A DNA stretch of 64,000 nt, taken from the NCBI RefSeq assembly GCF_950066645.1, contig NZ_CATMFB010000003.1:1-64000 (forward strand), given 5' to 3'. How positions within the stretch are numbered: the stretch's first letter is position 1; the number at the start of each line of letters is the position of its first letter. The notes beneath the pieces were generated by a model that made no database searches, was not told the DNA's origin, and was given only the letters and a program-made list of their open reading frames with translations. The DNA is from an uncultured Thalassolituus sp. (GTDB lineage: Bacteria; Pseudomonadota; Gammaproteobacteria; Pseudomonadales; Oceanobacteraceae). The position numbers and the translations under genes were made by a program. Positions 56,766 to 64,000 of this stretch are shown piece after piece.

Positions 56766-58031
56766 TTGCGTCAGGGTGCTTTTCAGCGGGAAGTTTTCCG
56801 CATCATTGTTATCTGTGCACTGGGGTTAGCCGCCGGTCTGTCGGTCGGAGAGCCCCTCTTTGGCTTACTGGGAGGGCTTATCGTCTCTCAGATCATCAGT
56901 GTCCGTATTGCCACGACACTGTATCGCTGGGCACACCGCCAGGGTGAAGCTCCCCAGGACAACGGCCTGGTCGGTTACAGTGCTGACCGCCTGGTGCTGC
57001 GCGAAAAGAATCTTAAAAATCGCCTGTTGAAACAGGCGACTCAACTGCAACGCTACAGCCAGGGGATCGAATCGCTGCAGGACGGCGTCATCATCCTTGA
57101 TCAGAACGGTCATATCACCACCTTTAACGGAGCCGCCGTCAGAATGCTCAGGCTGCGTAAAGACGATGCCGGCCAGCACATTAAGAACCTGATCCGCGCG
57201 CCGCAGTTTGTGCGCTATTTCGATAAAGCCGATTATTCAGAACCACTGCAGTTTGATATCCGGATGCTCAGCCTGCAGTTGCAGATCACGGAGTTCGGAC
57301 TTGAACAGAAGGTCATGCTGATCCGGGATGTCACTGAGAAGAAGCGCGTCGAAACCATGCGGCAGAACTTTATTGCCGACGTCTCTCACGAACTCCGTAC
57401 GCCACTCACCGTGATTAACGGCTACCTGGAAATGTTCACGGGAATGGATACACCGGCTCCGATGGCTCGCGCACTCGAACAGATGGAAAGCCAGAGCCGT
57501 CGGATGACAGGGATTGTTAACGATCTGATTGAGCTTTCTAAACTCGAAAGCGCGAGTTCAGAACGCAGTGGCGAATGGTTCAGCATAAATACCCTCTGCC
57601 ATGAAATTGTCGACCAGCTGCAGAGCTATCGCGAAGACAGCCATCTGCGTATCAACGGAAAAGTAAAAGCAGAAATTGAAGGTTTCCCGCAGGAAATGCG
57701 CTCGGTTCTGACCAACCTGATTACCAATGCGCTTAAATACGGTGACGATGGCGATGTCATGATTTCGCTGGAGCACTCACTCAAGGGGCTGAAAATATCG
57801 GTCAGAGACCATGGCCCGGGCATCCCACCAGAGCATATCAACCGTCTGACTGAACGCTTTTATCGCGTCGACGAAAGTCGCGAATCCGAAATCGGAGGCT
57901 CAGGTCTGGGCTTGTCGATTGTAAAACACGCCCTTGAGCATCATGACGCCACACTACAGATTGATTCTACCGAAGGCGAAGGCAGTACTTTCTCATTCGT
58001 GATTCCGTCTTTCCGCGTTCGCCAGGTATAA
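56766..58031 (+). CDS. PhoR-like sensor kinase (copy 2)
   Basis: A 421-residue kinase with the PhoR layout: two N-terminal membrane segments (about 12–50), a PAS domain (GIESLQDGVIILDQNGHITTFNGAAVRML), H208 in DVSHELRTPLTVINGYLE, and an ATPase with NLITNALKYG, DHGPGIP and GSGLGLSIVKH. It starts with TTG after GAGGTG. It is clearly related to PhoR copy 1 but shorter. No sensor domain is outside the membrane. A terminator follows. Confidence 0.85.
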   Translation: MRQGAFQREVFRIIVICALGLAAGLSVGEPLFGLLGGLIVSQIISVRIATTLYRWAHRQGEAPQDNGLVGYSADRLVLREKNLKNRLLKQATQLQRYSQGIESLQDGVIILDQNGHITTFNGAAVRMLRLRKDDAGQHIKNLIRAPQFVRYFDKADYSEPLQFDIRMLSLQLQITEFGLEQKVMLIRDVTEKKRVETMRQNFIADVSHELRTPLTVINGYLEMFTGMDTPAPMARALEQMESQSRRMTGIVNDLIELSKLESASSERSGEWFSINTLCHEIVDQLQSYREDSHLRINGKVKAEIEGFPQEMRSVLTNLITNALKYGDDGDVMISLEHSLKGLKISVRDHGPGIPPEHINRLTERFYRVDESRESEIGGSGLGLSIVKHALEHHDATLQIDSTEGEGSTFSFVIPSFRVRQV

Positions 58032-58032
58032 A

Positions 58033-58055
58033 AAAAGCGCCCATCGGGCGCTTTT
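58033..58055. terminator. Bidirectional terminator between phoR copy 2 and the porin gene
   Basis: AAAAGCGCCC (58033–58042) and GGGCGCTTTT (58046–58055) pair around ATC. It serves both convergent genes. Confidence 0.92.
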
Positions 58056-58075
58056 CTCTTCAGCCTGATCTGTGA

Positions 58076-58996
58076 TCAGAACTTGTACTCAACACCAGCG
58101 CCGTATACCTGAACGCCTGAATCGTCTGCATCGTTTTCACCCATCGTGGCGAATACAAACGTCTTGGCGTTCTTAGCCAGCTTGTAATCAGCGCCGAGTG
58201 ACATCTGCTCACTACCTTCTGCCTTGATATCAGAAGAGGCCAGCTGAGCCTTCAGTGCAACCTTGCTGGTTGCTTTCAGTGCTGCAGACACCATGAATCC
58301 GTCGGCAGACTCACCGTTATCATCCTGAGTTTCCCACAGTGCGCCCAGAGTCAGATCCGCGAGAGACACCTGACCAACAACGCGGGTCACAGAAACGCCT
58401 TCGCCTTCTACTTCGCTGTCGTGTGCAACGGCAGCATAGATAGCATCACGGCTATAGACAGCAGACAGAGAAAGACCGTTGTGAGCGCCTTCTTCTTCAG
58501 CGTTGATGTGATCAACCGTCAACACCAGGCCTGACAGGCTTGGGGTGCTGTAGCGAACAGCGTTTGCTTCGCGGTTTTCGCTGTTTGTTACGATATTTTT
58601 GATGTCGCCTGGCAGATCATTGAACTGATCCACTTTGCCCTGTGCCGCTTTCAGTGCGGTATCGAAGAAGCCAGCCTGTACTTTACCGAAGCTGCCCTTA
58701 GCACCCAGGAAAGTGTTACGCATAGAGAAAGCGTCATCAGAATCGCCATCAACGTCGATCTGGTACTCAGCCTGGTAGAACGCAGTCAGTTCGTCGTTCA
58801 GTGCGAAATCGCCTTTCAGACCCAGACGGGAAGCGTTGGACTGCAGACGGCTGTAGCTGCCATCGTTTTCCTGCTGAACGAATTCCTGAGTCACGTTCAT
58901 TTTGCCGTAGAAAGTAGGCAGTTTAACTTCAACGGTCTGAGCGTTAGCGAATGCGGTTGCTGAAGTCAGTGCGATTGCGAGAGCAGTCTTTTTCAT
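58076..58996 (-). CDS. Outer-membrane porin (general Gram-negative porin type)
   Basis: A 306-residue porin with a signal peptide MKKTALAIALTSATAFANA, alternating beta-strand sequence and the C-terminal phenylalanine in GVEYKF needed for outer-membrane insertion. The first strand TFYGKMNVTQEF and SRLGLKGDFALND are typical of the 16-strand porins related to the Neisseria/Burkholderia group, unlike the OprP phosphate porin. The Pho box in its promoter and its place among pho and pst genes suggest phosphate-linked expression. The ATG at 58996 is chosen; one at 59005 would add three residues. Confidence 0.85.
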   Translation of the reverse strand: MKKTALAIALTSATAFANAQTVEVKLPTFYGKMNVTQEFVQQENDGSYSRLQSNASRLGLKGDFALNDELTAFYQAEYQIDVDGDSDDAFSMRNTFLGAKGSFGKVQAGFFDTALKAAQGKVDQFNDLPGDIKNIVTNSENREANAVRYSTPSLSGLVLTVDHINAEEEGAHNGLSLSAVYSRDAIYAAVAHDSEVEGEGVSVTRVVGQVSLADLTLGALWETQDDNGESADGFMVSAALKATSKVALKAQLASSDIKAEGSEQMSLGADYKLAKNAKTFVFATMGENDADDSGVQVYGAGVEYKF

Positions 58997-59082
58997 TGTT
59001 ATCATCCATCTGAGGTGATTATTCGTGGTGGTCCACCCACCCGGTTAAGTTCTTGCCTGTTGTTTATTACAGGATGGCGACG

Positions 59083-59116
59083 ATTATGTTGCCGTAATAT
59101 TTCAGAAATATGACAG
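59083..59116 (-). promoter_or_regulatory. Pho-box promoter of the porin gene
   Basis: On the minus strand CTGTCATATTTCTGAAAT (59116–59099) is a Pho box, its first half perfect and the second with two changes. Ten bases later CATAAT (59088–59083) serves as the -10. The spacing is that of PhoB-activated promoters, where the box replaces the -35. More GTCACA half-sites lie just upstream (plus strand 59120–59125 and 59142–59147). Confidence 0.65.
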
Positions 59117-59253
59117 CGCGTCACATTTATGAAATATAAGTGTCACATGAGTGCGCACACGAACTTTGTCGCCGATAAGCCTAGTCGGGAAATGTGACCT
59201 GTACGAAATAATCAGCACAGAAAGTGAGGAAAACGGGGAAAGACAGCGTCAGA

Positions 59254-59282
59254 AAGCGCCGCTGATTGCTATCAGGGCGCTT
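59254..59282 (-). terminator. Probable terminator after phoU
   Basis: AAGCGCC (59254–59260) pairs with GGCGCTT (59276–59282), and inside them CTGAT pairs with ATCAG around TGCT, with one bulged base. On the minus strand the stem is followed by TTTC, so the T run is short. It lies 12 bp after the phoU stop. Confidence 0.5.
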
Positions 59283-59293
59283 CCTGTCGGGGA

Positions 59294-60004
59294 TTACTTC
59301 TGAGTAGTTTCTTCGATCTCAGTCAGTGAGCTATGACGGACGTCAGTACCGCTCACCAGATAAATTACCTGCTCAGAAATATTACGTGCGTGGTCACCAA
59401 TACGTTCGATCGCACGCAGAATCCAGAGGATGCTGATCGCCTGGCCGATAGAGCGCGGGTCTTCCATCATATAGGTGATCAGTTCACGCAAGGCCGACGC
59501 GTATTGCTTATCGACCGATTTATCGGTGCGAACAACCTCAACCGCACCATCCACATCGTGACGGGCGAAAGCATCCAGGGCGCCCGAGATCATTTTTACA
59601 ACCTCTTCACCCATGTAACGGATCGCCTGCTGGCAATATTGCGGCGCTTTGCTGTCAGTCACTTCCAGCGTGTGAATCGCAATTTTGCTCGCTTCGTCAC
59701 CGATACGCTCAAGGTCACGCACGACGCGGGAAACGGCCAGAACCATACGCAGGTCAGATGCTGCTGGCTGGCGACGCACCAGAATCTGAGTACATTCGTT
59801 GTCGATGGTGACTTCTGCTTTGTCCACATCATCTTCGCGACGGATAACTTCATCGGCAAGACGTGTATCGCCGTTGCAGATCGCCTCGATAGCATTAGCT
59901 ACCTGACGCTCGACCAGTCCACCCATGCTCATCATATGATTGCGGATGCCCTCGAGGTCAGCGTTAAACTGACCTGAGATATGCTGGTTAAAATTCATTT
60001 CCAT
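59294..60004 (-). CDS. phoU: PhoU, phosphate signalling regulator
   Basis: A 236-residue PhoU made of two three-helix bundles, with metal-binding motifs in the family positions: ERIGDEASKIA (about 98–108) and ERIGDHARNISE (about 200–211). It links PstSCAB to PhoR and holds the kinase in its inactive mode when phosphate is plentiful. The ribosome site AAGGAGG precedes the ATG. It is the last gene of the pst operon. Confidence 0.97.
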   Translation of the reverse strand: MEMNFNQHISGQFNADLEGIRNHMMSMGGLVERQVANAIEAICNGDTRLADEVIRREDDVDKAEVTIDNECTQILVRRQPAASDLRMVLAVSRVVRDLERIGDEASKIAIHTLEVTDSKAPQYCQQAIRYMGEEVVKMISGALDAFARHDVDGAVEVVRTDKSVDKQYASALRELITYMMEDPRSIGQAISILWILRAIERIGDHARNISEQVIYLVSGTDVRHSSLTEIEETTQK

Positions 60005-60014
60005 GGTTGCCTCC

Positions 60015-60818
60015 TTATCCGAAGCGGCCGGTGATGTAGGCTTCAGTCAGCTGGTGTTGTGGCGTAGTAAACACTTTATCTGTGCTATTCACTTCGATCA
60101 GCTGGCCAAGGTGGAAATACGCTGTGCGTTGTGACACACGAGCGGCCTGCTGCATGGAGTGAGTAACGATCGCGATGGTGTAATTATCACGCAGTTCGTC
60201 GATCAGCTCTTCAATTTTAGCAGTTGCAATCGGATCCAATGCAGAACATGGTTCATCCATCAGGATCACTTCCGGATCGACCGCAATCGTACGGGCAATA
60301 CAGAGACGTTGCTGCTGACCACCTGACAGACCCGTACCCGGAGAATGCAGACGATCTTTTACTTCGCTCCACAGGCCGGCGCGCTGCAGACTCTTTTCTA
60401 CAATTTCATCAAGATCTACGCGGGATGACGCCAGGCCATGAATACGTGGACCGTAAGCGATGTTGTCATAAATAGACTTAGGAAATGGATTCGGCTTCTG
60501 GAATACCATGCCCACGGTCGCACGCAGAGGCACAACATCGACTTTTGAATCGTAAATGTTATCGCCGTCCAGCAGGATCTGGCCCGTCACGCTACAGATA
60601 TCAATCGTGTCGTTCATGCGGTTAAGACAGCGCAGAAACGTCGACTTACCACAGCCTGAAGGACCAATCAGAGCAATAACTTCATTTTTACCAATATCCA
60701 GACTGACGTCGTGGATTGCTTTTTTCTCACCATAATACACGCAGACATCACGCGCACTGAGTTTTGCGCTGTCACAGAGCGGGTTGCCGACCGTTTTATG
60801 ATTCTCAATGATTGCCAT
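60015..60818 (-). CDS. pstB: Phosphate ABC transporter ATPase PstB
   Basis: A 267-residue ATPase with Walker [10 protein letters not shown], signature LSGGQQQRL, and Walker [13 protein letters not shown]. The family segment [19 protein letters not shown] is present. The start chosen is the ATG at 60818; a TTG at 60830 gives four more residues. phoU follows 10 bp later. Confidence 0.97.
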   Translation of the reverse strand: MAIIENHKTVGNPLCDSAKLSARDVCVYYGEKKAIHDVSLDIGKNEVIALIGPSGCGKSTFLRCLNRMNDTIDICSVTGQILLDGDNIYDSKVDVVPLRATVGMVFQKPNPFPKSIYDNIAYGPRIHGLASSRVDLDEIVEKSLQRAGLWSEVKDRLHSPGTGLSGGQQQRLCIARTIAVDPEVILMDEPCSALDPIATAKIEELIDELRDNYTIAIVTHSMQQAARVSQRTAYFHLGQLIEVNSTDKVFTTPQHQLTEAYITGRFG

Positions 60819-60852
60819 AGTTCTATCCAATAAATCAGTTCGTTACGGCCAC

Positions 60853-62133
60853 TTACCAACGACGCTCAAGACGGCGACGCAGCATAACGGCGGCGGTGTT
60901 CATAATAATCAGGAAGCCAAGCAGTACCATAATGGCGCCAGATGTACGTTCCGTGAATGCACGCTCAGGGCTGTCGGACCAGAGGAAAATCTGAACAGGC
61001 AGCACAGTTGAGGGGTCATTAATAAAGCCAGGTACGTCAACAACAAACGCGATCATACCGATCATCAGCAGTGGGGCTGTTTCCCCCAGTGCCTGAGCCA
61101 TCCCGATAATCGTACCTGTCAGCATCCCTGGCAGTGCAAGAGGAAGGACGTGATGGAAAACCGTCTGCATTTTAGACGCACCCAGACCCAGCGCCGCTTC
61201 GCGGATGGAAGGCGGCACCGCCTTAATAGCAGCCCGGCCGGAAATAATAATGGTCGGCAGGGTCATCAGTGTCAGCACCAGACCACCGACCAGCGGCGTT
61301 GAGCGGGCAACACCAAACATATTGATGAAGATCGCCAGGCCCAGCAGACCGAAAGTAATCGAAGGGACTGCCGCCAGGTTATTAATATTAATTTCTACAA
61401 TTTCGGTCAGGCGATTCTTCGGAGCAAACTCTTCAAGATAAATCGCGGCCGCGACCCCAATCGGAAACGACAGCAGGAAGGTCACCAGCAGCGTCAGGAA
61501 GGTGCCGGTGATCGCACCACGGATACCGGCAAGCTCAGGCTCGCGCGAGTCACCATTCATAAAGAAGGTCGTGTTGAAACGGGTATGCAGATCACCCGAC
61601 TCCGCCCAGCTGTTCAGCCATTCAAGCTGCTTTTCACTCAGGCGGATACTGCCGCTGTCATTGCCATATTCATGCTTGAACCACTGGTCAACATCGTCGT
61701 CCATAATCAGGTTCACCTGCAGAGTCTGGCCAACCAGAGATGGGTTCTCAATGACCATCTCCTGCAACTGCCAGGCCGCCCCCACCGAGATCAGTTTATA
61801 CAGATCACGGCGCTCTTTGCGCCCCTTAGGCTCGTAAGCGGCTTTAAAGTGGTCCTTGATCAGGCCTTCGTAATCCGCGTTACGTAATTCCTGCTCAGTT
61901 GACGCACTGGTGACGCCCAGCTCAGCAGCATCAATCGTCAGTTCTGTAGTGAGTACCGTCTGGGTAAATGCCGACGTACCTTTGCCAAAAATATTGCCAA
62001 ACAGTACCACCAGACAAAGCACCCCGAACAATACCGAAGCCATACCGTAAACGCGGAAACGGGTTTCCGCCGAACGGCGGCGCTTCATGCTCGCTTCGAC
62101 TTTCTGGCGCGTAGTCATCGTTGAATCAGTCAT
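60853..62133 (-). CDS. pstA: Phosphate ABC transporter permease PstA
   Basis: A 426-residue permease. The C-terminal permease domain has the PstA core FAPKNRLTEIVEININNLAAVPSITFGLLGLAIF and the ATPase-contact EAALGLGASKMQTVFHHVLPLALPGMLTG. The first 190 residues hold one membrane segment and a periplasmic insert, so it is longer than the 296-residue E. coli PstA, as in pseudomonads. It overlaps pstC by 8 bp. Confidence 0.94.
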   Translation of the reverse strand: MTDSTMTTRQKVEASMKRRRSAETRFRVYGMASVLFGVLCLVVLFGNIFGKGTSAFTQTVLTTELTIDAAELGVTSASTEQELRNADYEGLIKDHFKAAYEPKGRKERRDLYKLISVGAAWQLQEMVIENPSLVGQTLQVNLIMDDDVDQWFKHEYGNDSGSIRLSEKQLEWLNSWAESGDLHTRFNTTFFMNGDSREPELAGIRGAITGTFLTLLVTFLLSFPIGVAAAIYLEEFAPKNRLTEIVEININNLAAVPSITFGLLGLAIFINMFGVARSTPLVGGLVLTLMTLPTIIISGRAAIKAVPPSIREAALGLGASKMQTVFHHVLPLALPGMLTGTIIGMAQALGETAPLLMIGMIAFVVDVPGFINDPSTVLPVQIFLWSDSPERAFTERTSGAIMVLLGFLIIMNTAAVMLRRRLERRW

Positions 62134-63499
62134 ATTGCTCCCGGTACTTCTGTACGATCTTAAGGGCGACGAAGTTCAGCGCCAGCGTCACAACAAACAG
62201 AACCAGACCCAGCGCGAATGCCGCCAGTGTCTTCGGTGAATCGAATTCCTGGTCACCCACCAGCAGGGTCACGATCTGTACGGTGACGGTGGTGACGCTA
62301 TCAAGAGGGTTCGCCGTCAGGTTCGCGGCCAGACCGGCTGCCATCGCCACAATCATGGTTTCGCCGATGGCACGGGAGACGGCCAGCATAACCGCACCGA
62401 CAATCCCGGGCAGAGCCGCCGGAATAACCACCTGGCGTACGGTTTCGCTGCGGGTAGCACCGAGCCCATAGCTGCCGTCGCGCAGAGACTGCGGCACGGC
62501 ATTAATCACGTCATCAGACAGTGAAGAAACGAAAGGAATGATCATGATGCCCATAACCAGACCGGCAGCCAGAGCACTTTCAGAAGACACATCCAGCCCC
62601 ATGCTCTCACCAACGCCACGGATAAATGGTGCTACGGTCAGAGCAGCAAAGAAGCCATAAACAACGGTCGGGATACCCGCCAGAATCTCCAGCGCGGGCT
62701 TCGCCAGGCTGCGTACCTGCGGCGAAGCATACTCAGAAAGATAAATCGCAGCCATCAGCCCCACAGGCACAGCGATAAACATGGCGATCGCAGAAATCAG
62801 CAGCGTACCGGCAAACAGCGGAACGGCACCAAAACTGCCGGATGAGCCCGACTGATCCGCACGCAGAGCCACCTGTGGCGACCAGCTGGTACCAAACAGA
62901 AACTCAAAGACAGACACTTTCTGGAAAAACAGAATGGCTTCAAACAGAACACTGGCGAGAATCCCCAGCGTGGTCAGAACCGCAATGGCCGAGCTGGTGA
63001 ACAGCAGGCCGCGGACAATCTTCTCAACTTCTGTCCGGGCGCGCATTTCCGCTTCGATACGACGCCAGGTAAGAGCCACACCCAGCAGGATCAGCGCCAG
63101 AATGACACCGCCCTTCAGCAGCGAGATGCGGGACTCCAGTGCGGTCAGATGAGCAGCCGCAGCACTCAACTCGCCCTGAGCCATCAGAGCTCCGTCCCGG
63201 GCCAGGTTATGCACCTTCGACACTGCGAGGTTAATTTCAGCACTACCGGCTTCGCGGATCGCGTCCGGTAACTGAGCGACAATCAGCGCATCAATGACCC
63301 GGGGCTCAATCAGGGCCCAGAGCAGTAGCGTCAGCAGCGGCGGCAACGTGGTCCAGAGTGCCATCAGTGTGCCGTAGTGAGTGGGCAGGGAATGCATCCG
63401 TGATCCCTGACTGGCTAACGTACGCGCTCTGTTGCGCCCGAGGATGTATGCACCCCCAAGAGCTATAAGAATCGCGATCAACAGTGTGCTGTAGTTCAT
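62126..63499 (-). CDS. pstC: Phosphate ABC transporter permease PstC
   Basis: A 457-residue permease with the PstC core YLSEYASPQVRSLAKPALEILAGIPTVVYGFFAALTVAPF and the loop DGSYGLGATRSETVRQVVIPAALPGIVGA. The N-terminal extension to about residue 170 carries two or three further membrane segments. The start at 63499 is the one giving a family-like N-terminus; an upstream in-frame ATG overlaps the hairpin after pstS. Confidence 0.93.
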   Translation of the reverse strand: MNYSTLLIAILIALGGAYILGRNRARTLASQGSRMHSLPTHYGTLMALWTTLPPLLTLLLWALIEPRVIDALIVAQLPDAIREAGSAEINLAVSKVHNLARDGALMAQGELSAAAAHLTALESRISLLKGGVILALILLGVALTWRRIEAEMRARTEVEKIVRGLLFTSSAIAVLTTLGILASVLFEAILFFQKVSVFEFLFGTSWSPQVALRADQSGSSGSFGAVPLFAGTLLISAIAMFIAVPVGLMAAIYLSEYASPQVRSLAKPALEILAGIPTVVYGFFAALTVAPFIRGVGESMGLDVSSESALAAGLVMGIMIIPFVSSLSDDVINAVPQSLRDGSYGLGATRSETVRQVVIPAALPGIVGAVMLAVSRAIGETMIVAMAAGLAANLTANPLDSVTTVTVQIVTLLVGDQEFDSPKTLAAFALGLVLFVVTLALNFVALKIVQKYREQYD

Positions 63500-63532
63500 G
63501 TCGTCGTCAGTTTCTGTAGTTTGAAAACAGGC

Positions 63533-63560
63533 AAAGGCCGGGGTATTCACCCCGGCCTTT
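63533..63560 (-). terminator. Intercistronic hairpin between pstS and pstC
   Basis: A perfect 11-bp stem (AAAGGCCGGGG at 63533–63543 with CCCCGGCCTTT at 63550–63560) encloses six bases. On the minus strand only TTTGCC follows, so it is a weak terminator. Partial termination or mRNA protection would let pstS be made in excess over the permease. Confidence 0.7.
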
Positions 63561-63584
63561 TAAGAGAACCCAAACAGGCTCTTT

Positions 63585-64000
63585 TTATTTCTTGGCTGCG
63601 ATTGTCTTCAGATTTGTGACAGTATCAACCACTTTCTCATATTCAGCTTCAGTCATCGGGATCATACCCTTGTCTGCGAGGTAGCCATCTTCGCCCATCG
63701 CTTTCTCTGAAGTGAACTCAGCCAGGTACTCTTTGATCCCAGGAATCACGCCGATGTGAGCCTTCTTCACGTAGAAGAACAGTGAGCGGCTTACTGGGTA
63801 AGAACCATCAGAAATCGCATCAAATGTTGGCTCTTCACCTTCAACAACCGAACCGTGAACTTTATCTTCGTTCTGCTCCAGGAAGCTGTAACCGAAGATA
63901 CCCAGGGCATCAGGGTTAGCCACCAGCTTCTGAACGATCAGGTTGTCGTTTTCGCCCGCTTCAACGTAAGCGCCATCTTCACGGATGCCGTGGCACAGAG
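63585..64000 (-). CDS. pstS: Phosphate-binding protein PstS (N-terminal part outside the window)
   Basis: The C-terminal 138 or so residues of a periplasmic phosphate-binding protein are visible; the gene continues past base 64000. The segment LCHGIREDGAYVEAGENDNLIVQKLVANPDALGIFGYSF identifies the PstS type found in pseudomonads, and the tail (TEAEYEKVVDTVTNLKTIAAKK) fits. It heads the pst operon, so the operon promoter and its Pho box lie outside the window. Confidence 0.92.
   Translation of the reverse strand, partial: LCHGIREDGAYVEAGENDNLIVQKLVANPDALGIFGYSFLEQNEDKVHGSVVEGEEPTFDAISDGSYPVSRSLFFYVKKAHIGVIPGIKEYLAEFTSEKAMGEDGYLADKGMIPMTEAEYEKVVDTVTNLKTIAAKK

Overview
The window is a dense, ordinary-looking chromosome segment of a gammaproteobacterium of the Pseudomonas/Oceanospirillales type, by eye about 55% GC. 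From memory of the PAO1 gene order, two blocks match Pseudomonas aeruginosa: tRNA-less housekeeping block mutM–coaD–lao (PA0357–PA0368 region) and the long rpmG–rpmB–radC–coaBC–dut–algC–argB–pyrE–crc–rph–yicC–gmk–rpoZ–spoT–ridA–oxyR–recG–hupB–rubB–rubA–ubiCA–phoBR–cysZ–pst block (PA5315–PA5369 region). A long-chain alcohol oxidation cluster (laoR/laoCBA), a rubredoxin/rubredoxin reductase pair and Crc point to an alkane-degrading marine bacterium such as Thalassolituus or a relative. That genus-level guess is inference. No prophage, insertion sequence or CRISPR array was seen.

Layout. 1–666 holds the end of tatC. 652–8401 holds the lao region: the regulator laoR heads a leftward set (DUF3080 lipoprotein, S1/P1 nuclease, small exported protein, UbiA-type prenyltransferase), and laoC-laoB-laoA runs rightward from a promoter buried in two identical-core palindromic operators. 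8402–13409 is accessory: a REP-like repeat, a zinc-peptidase-like exported protein, and a metallo-beta-lactamase lipoprotein with a large AT-richer lipoprotein. 13565–18257 carries coaD, ferredoxin, ggt, an ElyC-like protein, a DEDDh exonuclease and mutM. 18377–29391 is core metabolism and information processing, including dut, an algC fusion, argB, slmA, pyrE, crc and rph. 29398–31699 is a LysR/DoxX/extradiol dioxygenase divergon. 31723–35220 is gmk-rpoZ-spoT-ridA. 35250–38403 is a histidine kinase plus HD-GYP response regulator. 39536–42543 is oxyR-recG. 42656–48667 includes a YbaK-HDOD fusion, a symporter, hupB and rubAB. 48792–54705 carries ubiCA, the orthodox phoBR, a response regulator, cysZ and trmH.

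The most interesting stretch is 54706–55316, the only gene-free interval over 300 bp. It holds a CsrB/RsmZ-class small RNA (about 54969–55185) with 16 GGA motifs, many in small hairpin loops. About 180 bp upstream lies a perfect 34-bp palindrome whose core is a textbook GacA/UvrY box. The next gene encodes a small protein with an MshEN-like N-terminus.

The right end (56058–64000) is a phosphate-starvation island: a second PhoB/PhoR pair with its own Pho box, a porin with a Pho-box promoter, and phoU-pstB-pstA-pstC-pstS (pstS is cut by the window edge). Together with phoBR at 50305–52333 this gives two complete PhoBR systems within 8 kb.
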